Source: Nonomuraea typhae (GTDB taxonomy: Bacteria; Actinomycetota; Actinomycetes; Streptosporangiales; Streptosporangiaceae). From it: a stretch of 64,000 nt of DNA. Where the stretch lies: contig NZ_VRLV01000017.1 of NCBI RefSeq assembly GCF_009760925.1, positions 167,848-231,847 of the forward strand. The letters are read 5' to 3'. Shown here one piece after another: positions 52,593-61,380 of this stretch (position 1 is its first letter; each line of letters opens with the position of its first letter). Position numbers and translations under genes: made by a program. A model generated the notes under the pieces. That model searched no databases. It saw only the letters and a list, made by a program, of their open reading frames with translations, and had not been told where the DNA came from.

Positions 52593-53309
52593 TCACATGG
52601 GCATGCTGTAAACCACTTGGAATCGGTCACCGGGGATCACGATGTCGCTCGTCTCCACCGGGCGGTCGCCTGCCCAGTGGGTGCGTTCGACGTGGAGCAC
52701 GTGAACGCCGGCGGGCAGGTCCAAGGCGTCACTCTCCGTGGGGCGCGGCACGCGGGTGCGCACACTCTCCACGATTTCGGTGAGCTTGATTCCATGTGCG
52801 GACATCCGGGTCACCAGGCTGCGCCGTTCCTCCTCCGAGTGCGCCGCGAACTCGATCGGCTCATAGGAGATGGCCAGTTGCAGCGGCTTGCCGTCGCCGC
52901 GAAAGACGTAACGCGTGCGCGAGACCATGACGGCCTCGCCCACCCGCAACCGCCGGGCGATCTCCGGCCCGGCTTCGGCGGGCTCGCTGTGCCAGTCCCA
53001 GGTCACACGCCGTCCCTGCGACTGCAGGTCGGCGGCGAAAGGGGCAGGGTGGTCGAGAAACCGCCAGCGGTGAAGAGGGGACAGCTCCAGCTGTTCCCGA
53101 ACGTAATGGCCGGAGCCCACGCGGCCGATGATGAGACCTTCGGCGGCCAGCACACGCAACGCGTGACGCGCCGCGGTCTCGCCAACCTGGTATTTGCGAG
53201 TGAGTTGCGCCCGTGAGGGGATGGGCGCTCCGGGGAGGAGGGTGCCGTCGTTGATCTGCCGCCGAATGTCTTCGACGACGCGCAGGTAGACCGGATCGGA
53301 GGTGGCCAC
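52593..53309 (-). CDS. GntR/HutC-type regulator with UTRA domain
   Basis: A 238-residue regulator. The winged helix is PIPSRAQLTRKYQVGETAAR HALRVLAAEGLI plus GRVGSGHYV (about residues 28-70); the UTRA ligand domain (about 85-235) has RLRVGEAVMVSRTRYVF, LAISYEPIEFA and VHVLHVERTHWAGDRPVETS DIVIPG. GTG at 53309 begins VATSDPVYLRVVEDIR. It lies upstream of the GH95 gene on the same strand, 88 bases away, and may regulate it in response to a sugar. Confidence 0.88.
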   Translation of the reverse strand: MATSDPVYLRVVEDIRRQINDGTLLPGAPIPSRAQLTRKYQVGETAARHALRVLAAEGLIIGRVGSGHYVREQLELSPLHRWRFLDHPAPFAADLQSQGRRVTWDWHSEPAEAGPEIARRLRVGEAVMVSRTRYVFRGDGKPLQLAISYEPIEFAAHSEEERRSLVTRMSAHGIKLTEIVESVRTRVPRPTESDALDLPAGVHVLHVERTHWAGDRPVETSDIVIPGDRFQVVYSMPM

Positions 53310-53645
53310 TAGTGCATCCCTGGGGTTCGTGTGAGGCGTTGCCCCATGTTGCCGTATTCGGCAGGTAACCATCCGTCATCGCCGAGTGTTGGAGCACCAA
53401 CTTTGCGATGGCGGAAAATTGTCCGTGAAACCCTGTAACGCCGGTGTAAGGGCGACCGATTCTCCGGTAGAGGTCGTCGATGTGTGTACCCCCGAGCACA
53501 TATCGGCGACCTCTTCCAATTCCCGGGCCTGTCTGGTCGTACTACCCGAAACCCCTGCCTCCAGGATCCGGTCCCCCGGTATCCGGGCTTTGCCATGCCA
53601 GAAACCCCCAGGTCACGGTCCGTCTGGGTGATGGGGGTTGGGCAG
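53310..53645. other. Gene-free region upstream of GntR-UTRA
   Basis: No plausible gene in 53310-53645. The stretch near 53385-53440 (ACCAACTTTGCGATGGCGG, CCGTGAAACCCTGTAACG) is AT-richer and may hold the GntR promoter. Otherwise I see nothing. Confidence 0.4.
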
Positions 53646-53830
53646 GGTTTGCCGGGATGGTCCCGCGGCTGGTTGAGGGATGGTCCTTGGCTTGTCGCGA
53701 GATCGCCGCGGCTTGTTTCGGGATGGTCAACGGCTTGTCGCGGGATCGTCTGCGGCTTGTTTCGGGATGGTCAACAGCTTGTCGCGGGATCGTCCGCGGC
53801 TTGTCGAGGGGTGGTCCACGACTTGTTGGG
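53646..53830. repeat. 22-bp degenerate tandem repeat
   Basis: About eight units of 21-22 bp with alternating types: GGCTTGTTTCGGGATGGTCA and GGCTTGTCGCGGGATCGTCT, giving a 44-bp higher-order period in the middle. Two GGCTTGTTTCGGGATGGTCA units are identical. It lies in a 1-kb gene-free gap (53310-54333) before dapA. Confidence 0.85.
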
Positions 53831-54004
53831 GGAGCGGTTCGGGTGCTGGGGTGTGACCGAGTGCGCGTCTCCTGTGGTGGGTGTGCTGACCACTTAGGTG
53901 GGTAAGGGGCGTCGTGTCGGTGAGTACCACGTCCGACGTGAGAAGCGCCTCACGATCGGCGGCAACGCACGGGGTGGGAGGCGGCAGGTCGGCTCCGCCG
54001 TACT

Positions 54005-54190
54005 GGATGGTTGGTGGTGGCGAGCAGCTTGGTCTGGTGGCGAGCAGCTTGGTCTGTGGTGGCGAGCAATGCGGATGGCTTGTGGCGGCGAGCAGCTTGG
54101 TCTGGCGGCGAGCAACGTGGATGGTTGGTGGCGGCGAGCAGTTTGGCTTGTGGCGGAGCAGCTTGGTTCGTGGTGGCGGGCAACGTGTGA
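54005..54190. repeat. GTGGCGAGCAGCTTGGTCT-type degenerate repeat
   Basis: About eight copies of a core GTGGCGAGCAGCTTGG with variable spacers (19 to 31 bp) occupy 54005-54190, such as GGTGGCGAGCAGCTTGGTCT twice near 54025-54065. The next 140 bases to dapA show only a short promoter-like region. Confidence 0.75.
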
Positions 54191-54333
54191 CGGCGCTTCA
54201 GCCCAGGTGACCGGCTGTGGCGGCGATCCAGCCGCCTGGAGCGGCGTAACAGATGGCTATAAAACCCCAGCAGAGCCCACTATCGGGGTGGCGCTGTCAT
54301 TGGGGTTTGGGGAATCCGGGTAGCGTTCGCACT

Positions 54334-55251
54334 ATGGCATCGCCCACTGGAACCATGGATGCACCGTTCGGCCGCATGTTGACCGCGATGGTCACGCCGT
54401 TCACCGCGGACGGCGCCGTCGACTATGCGGCCGTGTGTCGGCTCGCCGCCTACTTGGTGGACGAGCAGGGCAACGACGGCCTCATCGTCAGCGGGACCAC
54501 CGGCGAGAGTCCCACCACCTCCGACGAGGAGAAAACTCGTATCCTCGAGGCGGTGCTGGAAACCGTGGGCGACCGGGCGATGGTCATCGCGGGGGCGGGC
54601 AGTAACGACACCCATCACAGCATCGAACTGGCGAAGGCCGCAGAGCGGGCAGGTGCCCATGGATTGCTCGTGGTCACGCCCTACTACAACAAGCCTCCTC
54701 AAGAGGGGTTGTACCAGCACTTCACGCAGGTGGCCGACGCCACCAGGCTGCCGGTGATGCTCTATGACATTCCGGGGCGCAGCGGGGTACCCATCGCCTC
54801 CGAAACGCTGATCCGGCTCGCGCAGCACGACCGCATCGTGGCCGTCAAGGACGCCAAGGGGGACCTGTTCGCCGCCGGGCAGGTCATGCTCGCCACCGGG
54901 CTGGCCTTCTACTCGGGCGACGACCTGCTCAACCTGGCCTGGCTGGCCGTGGGGGCAGCCGGGTTCGTCAGCGTGGTCGGGCACGTGGTCGGCGCGGAGC
55001 TGGCCCAGATGATCCAGCTGTACCGAAACAACCACGCCGAGCAGGCGCAGGCCATCCACCGCCAGCTGATCCCGGTGGTCGACGGCATCATGCAGCGCGC
55101 CGGCGGGGCGATCATGGCAAAGGCGGCCCTCGGCCTCGTCGGGGTGCCCGCAGGGCCGGTACGGCTGCCGCTCGTGGAAGCGGATGACAAGCAGATCGCC
55201 GAGCTGCGGGCCTGCCTGGTGGCCGGCGGGGTGAAGTTGACCGACATATAG
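54334..55251 (+). CDS. dapA: 4-hydroxy-tetrahydrodipicolinate synthase
   Basis: A 305-residue TIM-barrel aldolase condensing pyruvate with aspartate semialdehyde. MLTAMVTPFTADGAVDYAAV opens the barrel; GNDGLIVSGTTGESPTTSDE EK, LLVVTPYYNKPPQEGLYQHF, VMLYDIPGRSGVPI (with the proton-relay Tyr) and RIVAVKDAKGDLFAA with the Schiff-base Lys are all present. The ATG at 54334 has TAGCGT about 8 bases upstream and no ribosome-binding site, so a leaderless mRNA is likely. It is 53 bases before rnj. Confidence 0.95.
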   Translation: MASPTGTMDAPFGRMLTAMVTPFTADGAVDYAAVCRLAAYLVDEQGNDGLIVSGTTGESPTTSDEEKTRILEAVLETVGDRAMVIAGAGSNDTHHSIELAKAAERAGAHGLLVVTPYYNKPPQEGLYQHFTQVADATRLPVMLYDIPGRSGVPIASETLIRLAQHDRIVAVKDAKGDLFAAGQVMLATGLAFYSGDDLLNLAWLAVGAAGFVSVVGHVVGAELAQMIQLYRNNHAEQAQAIHRQLIPVVDGIMQRAGGAIMAKAALGLVGVPAGPVRLPLVEADDKQIAELRACLVAGGVKLTDI

Positions 55252-55304
55252 AACGGGGAGGACAAGGAAGTTTTGCGCACACTATGTCACCAGGCGGGTA
55301 GATC

Positions 55305-56990
55305 ATGAGCCATCCGCATCCTGACCTTGCGGACCCGCCGCCGCTGGCCGACGGGGGCCTGCGCATCGTCGCGCTGGGCGGTCTCGGCGAAATCGGCCGC
55401 AACATGGCCGTTTTCGAATACGACGGCCGGCTGCTGATCGTCGACTGCGGGGTACTGTTCCCCGAACCGGACCAGCCGGGCGTCGACCTGATCCTGCCCG
55501 ACTTCGAATACATCAGGGACCGTCTCGACGACGTCGAAGCGCTGATCCTGACGCACGGCCACGAGGACCACATCGGCGCCGTGCCGTACCTTCTGCGTGA
55601 GCGGCGCGACATCCCGCTCGTCGGGTCCAAACTGACGCTCGCCTTCATCGAGGCGAAGCTCACCGAGCACCGCATCCAGCCGACCAAGGTCGAAGTGGTT
55701 GAGGGCCAGCGTGATCGGTTCGGCCCGTTCGAGTGCGAGTTTCTCGCCGTCAACCACTCGATCCCGGACGCGCTCGCGGTCGCCATCCGAACCCCAGCCG
55801 GTCTGGTGCTCCACACCGGCGACTTCAAGATGGACCAGCTGCCCAGCGACGGACGGCTGACCGACCTCGGCGGCATGGCCAGACTCGGCTCCGAGGGCGT
55901 CGACCTGCTGATGTCCGACTCGACCAACGCCGAAGTGCCCGGCTTCGTCACCAGCGAGCGCGAGATCGGGCCGGTCATCGACGAGGTCATTCGTACCTCC
56001 GACCAGCGCGTGATCGTCGCCAGCTTCGCCTCGCACGTACACCGCGTGCAGCAGGTCATGGACGCCGCCGCCAAGTATGGCCGCAAGGTCGCCCTCGTCG
56101 GCCGCTCGATGGTCCGCAACATGGGCATCGCTCGCGACCTGGGGTACCTGAACGTGCCACCGGAGCTGATCGTCGACTCCCGCGACATCGAGGACTGGCC
56201 GCCGGAGGACGTCGTCCTGATCTGCACGGGCTCCCAGGGCGAGCCCATGGCCGCGCTGTCGCGGATGGCCAACCGCGACCATCCCATCCGCATCGCTGAG
56301 GGCGACACCGTGCTGCTGGCCAGCTCGCTCGTGCCCGGCAACGAGACCGCGGTCAACAAGGTCATCAACGGCCTGACCCGCTGGGGCGCCCGCGTCATCC
56401 ACAAGGGCAACGCGAAGGTCCACGTGTCGGGCCACGCCGCCGCCGGCGAGTTGTTGTACGTGCTCAACCTGACCAGACCCTCCAATTTCATGCCGGTCCA
56501 CGGCGAGTGGCGCCACCTGCGCGCCCACGCCAAGCTGGCCGCCCTGACCGGGGTACCGGACGACCACATCGTCATCGCCGAGGACGGCGTCGTGGTCGAC
56601 CTGATCGACGGCAGAGCGCAGATCGTTGGTGCGGTCCACGCCGGATACGTGTACGTGGACGGTTCGTCCGTCGGCGAGATCACTGACACCTCGCTCAAGG
56701 ACCGCAGAATCCTCGGGGACGAGGGCTTCATCTCGGTTGTCGTGGTCGTGGATTCCCAAACCGGCAAGCTCACCGCCGGCCCGGAGATCCATGCCCGGGG
56801 GTCCGGGATCGATCCGGCGCAGTTCGAGGAGTTCATTCCGCAGATCGAAAGGGCGCTTGAGAGCAAGGCAGCCGATGGGGTGGTGGACATGCAGGAGATC
56901 CGCCGCGTGGTCCGTCGCACTGTGGGGCGCTGGGTGAGTGACACCTATCGTCGCCGACCGATGATCATTCCGGTGGTGCTTGAGGTCTGA
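55305..56990 (+). CDS. rnj: Ribonuclease J
   Basis: A 561-residue metallo-beta-lactamase/beta-CASP RNase with endo- and 5'-exonuclease activity. GGLGEIGRNMAVFEYDGRLL IVDCG starts the fold; LTHGHEDHIGAVPYLL (about residues 83-98) is the zinc motif; LHTGDFKMDQLP and MSDSTNAEVPG follow; VSGHAAAGELLYVLNLTRPS NFMPVHGEWRHL is the C-terminal metal/beta-CASP region. The dapA-rnj pairing is typical of actinomycetes. A terminator follows. Confidence 0.96.
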   Translation: MSHPHPDLADPPPLADGGLRIVALGGLGEIGRNMAVFEYDGRLLIVDCGVLFPEPDQPGVDLILPDFEYIRDRLDDVEALILTHGHEDHIGAVPYLLRERRDIPLVGSKLTLAFIEAKLTEHRIQPTKVEVVEGQRDRFGPFECEFLAVNHSIPDALAVAIRTPAGLVLHTGDFKMDQLPSDGRLTDLGGMARLGSEGVDLLMSDSTNAEVPGFVTSEREIGPVIDEVIRTSDQRVIVASFASHVHRVQQVMDAAAKYGRKVALVGRSMVRNMGIARDLGYLNVPPELIVDSRDIEDWPPEDVVLICTGSQGEPMAALSRMANRDHPIRIAEGDTVLLASSLVPGNETAVNKVINGLTRWGARVIHKGNAKVHVSGHAAAGELLYVLNLTRPSNFMPVHGEWRHLRAHAKLAALTGVPDDHIVIAEDGVVVDLIDGRAQIVGAVHAGYVYVDGSSVGEITDTSLKDRRILGDEGFISVVVVVDSQTGKLTAGPEIHARGSGIDPAQFEEFIPQIERALESKAADGVVDMQEIRRVVRRTVGRWVSDTYRRRPMIIPVVLEV

Positions 56991-56997
56991 CCCGTCT

Positions 56998-57036
56998 CAG
57001 GGGTGCGGCCGGACGTCTGGCCTGACCGCACCCCTG
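56998..57036 (+). terminator. Hairpin after rnj
   Basis: CAGGGGTGCGG (56998-57008) pairs perfectly with CCGCACCCCTG (57026-57036) with a 17-base loop, 8 bases after rnj. The rest of the gap to 57261 shows no gene and only weak inverted repeats (AGAGCAGC/GCGCTCT near 57151-57175). Confidence 0.75.
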
Positions 57037-57261
57037 CGAACGGACATCTGGCCCTTCCTTGCGCCCCTGGCCTGGATGGGCAAATCCATGTGGGTTCTGG
57101 TTCCGGGTCGACCAATGCCGCGTCCTTGCGGGCATACGCGGCACCTCCGAGAGCAGCATCCACATGGGCGCTCTCGGAATGGGTCAGACCACATGGTGCT
57201 CTTGCCGGCAGCCCAGACCGCGCGGCGCTGCGGGCATAGGAGTCCAAGGGCGCTGAGCTGA

Positions 57262-58020
57262 TCAGGCGTCCCGAAGGCGGAGAAGCCAGGCGCCTGCCAG
57301 CAGCGGCAACACCGCGTAGGCGGCTAAGAGCAGGCCGGCGGCCACCGGAGGTAGGAGACTCCCGTAGACCGATGAGGCCAGCGACGCGCCGGCGATCTCC
57401 CTGGGCAGCGCCCCGATCATCACCGAGCCCAGCCGCTCACTCCACGGCTCGGGCAGGTTCCCCACGATCATCGGCACCACGTAGACCAGGCCCACCAGGA
57501 CGCCGATCGCACCGGCAGCCGACCTCAGGATCACCCCCAGCCCCAGCCCGAGCAGCCCGAACACGGCTACCGACAAGCTGGTCGGCACCAGGAGCGGCCA
57601 CGCTTCGGCGAAACCGGACACGGGGTAACGGCCGCCGAGCATGCCCCGAGACACAAAGAACGTCCCGAAGACCACGACCGGCCCCACCACGAGCCCCAGC
57701 CCGCCCACCACACTCGCCTTGGCGGCCAGCAGTGGCCAGCGTTTCGGCACGATGGCCAGGCTGGTCGTGAGCACCCGATCCGACGTCCACGACAGTACGC
57801 CGAGAATGCCCAGGCACAGCTGCGGGACGATCACCACCACCTCCTCCAGTTCCGCGATGCGCGCGCTGGCCCGCATGGACGGGGACGCCCGGTCGTACAT
57901 GCCGATCGCCATCCAGGCCAAGCCCGCGGCCAGCAGGACGGCCCCGATGCCGATGCCGATGATCAGATGGCTGGACCGCACCGACCTGACCTTGAGCCAT
58001 TCGGAGGCCAGTACGCTCAT
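57262..58020 (-). CDS. ABC-2 type transporter permease (second)
   Basis: A 252-residue membrane protein with six helices. MSVLASEWLKVRSVRSSHLI is the standard opening of these actinobacterial permeases (S-E-W-x-K-x-R-S-x-R-S); LGVLSWTSDRVLTTSLAIVP KRWPLLAAK matches the conserved cytoplasmic loop. It is a paralogue of the upstream permease, so the exporter is probably a heterodimer of both plus the ATPase at 59117. It ends the minus-strand operon 19 bases after its partner. Confidence 0.85.
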   Translation of the reverse strand: MSVLASEWLKVRSVRSSHLIIGIGIGAVLLAAGLAWMAIGMYDRASPSMRASARIAELEEVVVIVPQLCLGILGVLSWTSDRVLTTSLAIVPKRWPLLAAKASVVGGLGLVVGPVVVFGTFFVSRGMLGGRYPVSGFAEAWPLLVPTSLSVAVFGLLGLGLGVILRSAAGAIGVLVGLVYVVPMIVGNLPEPWSERLGSVMIGALPREIAGASLASSVYGSLLPPVAAGLLLAAYAVLPLLAGAWLLRLRDA

Positions 58021-58039
58021 GTGTGCCTCCCGGGCCGGA

Positions 58040-58804
58040 TCACGCGTCTCTCCTTTTCATCGCCTGGTAGCCGGCCAGCAGTGCGGCCGCGCCGTACCCG
58101 ACCAGGACGAGTAGTGCCACCCACGGTTGCAGCACTCCTTCGCCGAGCCGTCGGGAGAGGCGTTCACCGGTGATCTGGGGGATCAGGTTGGGCACCATGA
58201 TCGAAGCCACGCGGGTGTTCCACGGGGCGGGCAGATACGTGACGATGCCCGGCAGAACGAACAGGATCGCGACGACCGAGACGATGCCCGTGGTCGTGGA
58301 GCGGGTGGCGGCTCCGAGGCCCAGGCCGACCAACGCCAGTACCGTCACCGACAGGGTCGACGCGAGCACGGGAAGCAAGCCGTCGGCAAGACTGCCGGTG
58401 TTGAAGCCCAGGGAACGGTCTCCGGCGATCACACGGCTGGCCGCATAGGTCGCCAGCAGGACGGCACCGCTTACGGCGAGGGTGACGGCGCCGACCAAGG
58501 TCGCTTTGGCCAGCAGCAGCCGGCCGCGGCTTGGGACGGCCGCCAGACTGGTTCTGAGCAGGCCGCCCGCGTGCTCGGAGGTGATCGCCAGCACACCCAG
58601 GACGGCCAGGCTGATCTGGACCAACGGCAGGAAGCCTTCCTCCGGAGCTGCGGCACGGATCGAGCCGCGCTGGTCGGCCAGGCTGCCCACGTAGAGGGTC
58701 CAGACGATGCCCAGGACGACGGCCAGTCCGGCGGCGCCGATCGCGTAGCCGGTGGAGTTGACCGAGCGCAGCTTGAGCCACTCGGATGCCAGGATCGCCC
58801 TCAT
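58040..58804 (-). CDS. ABC-2 type transporter permease (first)
   Basis: A 254-residue membrane permease, MRAILASEWLKLRSVNSTGY, with LAITSEHAGGLLRTSLAAVP SRGRLLLAK and six helices, ending AALLAGYQAMKRRDA. The ATG overlaps the stop of a proline-rich small ORF as ATGA. Relatives often carry a short Thr/Pro-rich N-terminal tail before the SEWLKLRS segment; here such a tail is encoded separately upstream in other frames, suggesting repeat expansion split it off. Confidence 0.85.
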   Translation of the reverse strand: MRAILASEWLKLRSVNSTGYAIGAAGLAVVLGIVWTLYVGSLADQRGSIRAAAPEEGFLPLVQISLAVLGVLAITSEHAGGLLRTSLAAVPSRGRLLLAKATLVGAVTLAVSGAVLLATYAASRVIAGDRSLGFNTGSLADGLLPVLASTLSVTVLALVGLGLGAATRSTTTGIVSVVAILFVLPGIVTYLPAPWNTRVASIMVPNLIPQITGERLSRRLGEGVLQPWVALLVLVGYGAAALLAGYQAMKRRDA

Positions 58805-59013
58805 GAGGCGGTCCCGGGCACCGACGGCATGGTCGCCTTGGCGGAGTTATGTGGTTCCCGCGGCAGAGTCGCTCGGATGGAGCCGCCTGGCTCGGCTGGG
58901 AGGGGCCCGTTCGTGGGGTTGGGTGGGTGAGGCGTGTTTTCGGGGTTACCTGGCTTGGGTGGGTGAGGCGTGTGTGTGGGGTTGCTCGGTTCGGGTGGGT
59001 GAGTCGTGTTCAC
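58801..59013 (-). CDS. Proline-rich small ORF built from 36-bp repeats (doubtful gene)
   Basis: A 70-codon reading frame, GTG at 59013, giving THPPEPSNPTHTPHPPKPGN and PENTPHPPNPTNGPLPAEPG: a 12-residue H-P-P-x-P repeat matching the 36-bp DNA repeat. Its stop overlaps the permease ATG (ATGA) and its start overlaps the stop of the preceding small ORF (GTGA). It may be translated as a coupling bridge or be a relic of the permease N-terminus. No domain is recognisable. Confidence 0.35.
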   Translation of the reverse strand: MNTTHPPEPSNPTHTPHPPKPGNPENTPHPPNPTNGPLPAEPGGSIRATLPREPHNSAKATMPSVPGTAS

Positions 59014-59086
59014 AGGATTGCCTGGTTCTGGGTGAAGGGGCGGTTTCCTGAAGGTGCGTGGTCCGGGTGAAGGGGCGCTTTCGTGG
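58919..59086. repeat. 36-bp G-rich tandem repeat between ABC genes
   Basis: Three units begin GGGTGGGTGAGGCGTGTTTT, GGGTGGGTGAGGCGTGTGTG and GGGTGGGTGAGTCGTGTTCA at 36-37-bp spacing, then two more diverged units beginning GGGTGAAGGGGC. One unit has 37 bp, shifting the reading frame. The 312-bp interval between ATPase and permease is otherwise filled by two small ORFs. Confidence 0.85.
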
Positions 59087-59120
59087 CGACGCTGGACTCC
59101 GGCGTCGTGGTCGAGTTCAT
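59010..59120 (-). CDS. Small ORF after ABC ATPase, permease-tail-like (doubtful gene)
   Basis: A 36-codon frame, MNSTTTPESSVATKAPLHPD onward, ATG at 59120 overlapping the ATPase TGA as ATGA. The Met-Asn-Ser-Thr-Thr-Thr-Pro opening is the kind of N-terminal tail found on actinobacterial ABC-2 permeases, so I infer that this was the original permease start before repeat expansion and frame loss. It ends FTQNQAIL, after which the next small ORF overlaps as GTGA. Confidence 0.35.
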   Translation of the reverse strand: MNSTTTPESSVATKAPLHPDHAPSGNRPFTQNQAIL

Positions 59121-59836
59121 CGTGCGACGCCGTACTCGACGCTTGCGGCGGTCAGGGCGAGGTAGGCGTCCTCGAGCGACGGGTAGCGCGCGGTGAGCTC
59201 GGTCACGGTGGCCTCGGCGATCAGTTGGCCGCGACCGACGATCACGATGCGGTCGGCGGTCAGCGCCATCTCGCTCATGAGGTGGCTGGAGAGCAGGATC
59301 GTTCTGCCCTCCGCCGCGAGCTCGCGCATCAGGTCGCGGATCCAGCGCACGCCGTCGGGATCGAGCCCGTTGACCGGTTCGTCGAACATCAGCACGCCCG
59401 GATCGCCCAGCAGCGCCGCCGCGATGCCGAGCCGCTGCTTCATGCCAAGGGAGAAGCCGCCGGCCTTCTTGCGAGCCACGCCGCTCAGGCCCACCATCTC
59501 CAATACGTGCGCGACTCTGGCGGCGCCGATGCCGTTGCTGAGCGCCAGGCACATCAGATGGTTGTAGGCGCTCCTGCCGGGGTGCACCGCGCCGGCGTCC
59601 AGCAGCGCGCCCACCTCGTGCAGCGGCCGCCGCAGGTCGGTGTAACGCCCGCCGTTGACCAGCGCCTGGCCGGAGGTGGGCGCGTCGAGGCCGAGCACGA
59701 GGCGCATGGTCGTAGACTTTCCGGCGCCGTTGGGGCCGAGGAAGCCGGTAACATGGCCGGGCTCCACGCGGAAGGTCAGCGTGTCGACGGCGAGTGTGGC
59801 GCCGTAGCGCTTGGTCAGCTGTCGGAGTTCGATCAC
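59117..59836 (-). CDS. ABC transporter ATP-binding protein
   Basis: A 239-residue ATPase. Walker A is GFLGPNGAGKSTTMRLVLGL (about residues 32-51), the signature is GFSLGMKQRLGIAAALL, Walker B GVLMFDEPVNGLDPDG, and the H-loop ILLSSHLMSEM. It matches DrrA/CcmA-type exporters paired with ABC-2 permeases. GTG start at 59836, divergent from the sensor kinase across 133 bases. The next two complete genes on this strand are its permeases. Confidence 0.93.
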   Translation of the reverse strand: MIELRQLTKRYGATLAVDTLTFRVEPGHVTGFLGPNGAGKSTTMRLVLGLDAPTSGQALVNGGRYTDLRRPLHEVGALLDAGAVHPGRSAYNHLMCLALSNGIGAARVAHVLEMVGLSGVARKKAGGFSLGMKQRLGIAAALLGDPGVLMFDEPVNGLDPDGVRWIRDLMRELAAEGRTILLSSHLMSEMALTADRIVIVGRGQLIAEATVTELTARYPSLEDAYLALTAASVEYGVAR

Positions 59837-59887
59837 GCGGTCAAGGATCGGGTACGGCGGGCGGCTCGCACATCGGACCAGGATCCG

Positions 59888-59935
59888 TCAGACCTGGGTC
59901 TACTCCGGTCCGTGCACAGTCAGACCCAGGGATGA
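59888..59935. promoter_or_regulatory. Candidate response-regulator site between ABC operon and kinase
   Basis: GTCAGACCTGGGTCTAC (59888-59904) and GTCAGACCCAGGGATGAC (59920-59937) start with the same GTCAGACC, 32 bases apart; AGACCTGGGTCT is a perfect palindrome. The site lies in the divergent promoter, so the NarL-type regulator encoded at 61381 may bind it to control the exporter. Confidence 0.5.
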
Positions 59936-59969
59936 CGCGCTCAACTCGACCGCCAGATACCTTCTTCGC

Positions 59970-61087
59970 GTGAACTTCATCGCCCGCAGACTCAGTCGCG
60001 CTCAGCTCGTCGCGCTCGACACCGTCGTCGCGTGGGGCTTCGTGCTGGTCTTCCTCACCATGACGGTCCACGGCGACGCGCCGCACTGGGTAAAGCTGGC
60101 GACACCATTCGCGCTCGGGTTGCCGCTGGCGGTGCGCAGACTCTGGCCGGTGGCGGTCTTCTTGCTGGTGAGCCCGATCGCCGCCTACGCCATTGTGACG
60201 GGTCTCGCGGGCGCAGCCTACCTCTCACCCGCGTACGCGCTCTATCTAGTCGCCTCCGGCTCGACCAGACGTCTGCCCATCAATGTGATAGCCGTGGTCA
60301 GCGTCATGGCCGCGGTCGTGCTGCTGGTCGCCGGCGTGCCGGGTGGCGCCCACAGTGTCGCCGGAGACCTGGCCTCGACCGTCGCCGCGTTGTGCGGTGC
60401 GCTCGCGGTGGGGCTGACCGTACGCGAACGGCGCGCCATGGCCGCACGTGACACAGCGCGCAAGGCAGCGCAGGCGGTCGCCGAGGAACGGCTGCGCATC
60501 GCCCGCGAACTGCACGACGTGGTCGCGCACAGCGTGGGGCTGATCGCGGTCAAGGCGGGTGTGGCCAACCACGTGATGTCCACCCGCCCCGAGGAGGCGC
60601 GCGACGCACTGGCCGTGATCGAGACGGCGAGCAGGGGCGCGATGGTGGAAATGCGCCGCATGCTGGGCGTCCTGCGCTCGGCCGAGGCTCCTGACCTGGG
60701 TCCGGCGCCGGGCCTCGACCGCCTGTCCGAGCTGGCCGAACACGCCAAACAGGCCGGCGTCGAGGTGAACCTGAAGATCGGCGACGTAAGCAGGGTGCCC
60801 GACGGGGTCGGGCTGTCGGCCTACCGGATCGTCCAAGAGGCACTGACCAACGTGGTCAAACACGCGGCCCCGGCACGTACGTGGGTGTCGGTGGCCACCG
60901 ACGAGCGTGAGGTGCGGATCGAGGTGACCGACGACGGTCCCGGACGGCGAACCTTACCCGCGACCGGACCTGGGCACGGCCTGATGGGGATGAGGGAGCG
61001 GGTCATGATGTACGGCGGGGCGTTCGAGGCCGGGCCCGGGCCGCGGGGGTTTCGAGTGTGGGCGGCACTGCCGTTTGGGGAGGTTTC

Positions 61088-61091
<4 letters not shown>
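59970..61091 (+). CDS. NarL-type sensor histidine kinase
   Basis: A 373-residue HisKA_3 kinase with about five N-terminal helices (residues 15-150: VVAWGFVLVFLTMTVHG, LPLAVRRLWPVAVFLLVSPI), an RERRAMAARDTARKAAQAV coil, the phosphoacceptor helix RLRIARELHDVVAHSVGLIA, and an ATPase domain with IVQEALTNVVKHAAPA, TDDGPG and GHGLMGMRERV. GTG at 59970 begins VNFIARRLSRAQ. It is divergent from the ABC exporter, a common layout for peptide- or drug-sensing systems. Its stop overlaps a GTG that opens a repeat-filled ORF. Confidence 0.9.
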
Positions 61092-61290
<199 letters not shown>

Positions 61291-61380
61291 GGGGCGATGA
61301 CGGTGGCGGAGGGGCGGAGCGGTCGTCTGCCGGGTCTCGTGATCGGGCCGGAGGGCGAGGTCGGCGTTTGAGAGGGCTAC

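Noticed and set aside
58919..59086. CRISPR array at the 36-bp period
   Set aside because: The whole 36 bp repeats, with no conserved-repeat/unique-spacer alternation; it is a minisatellite.
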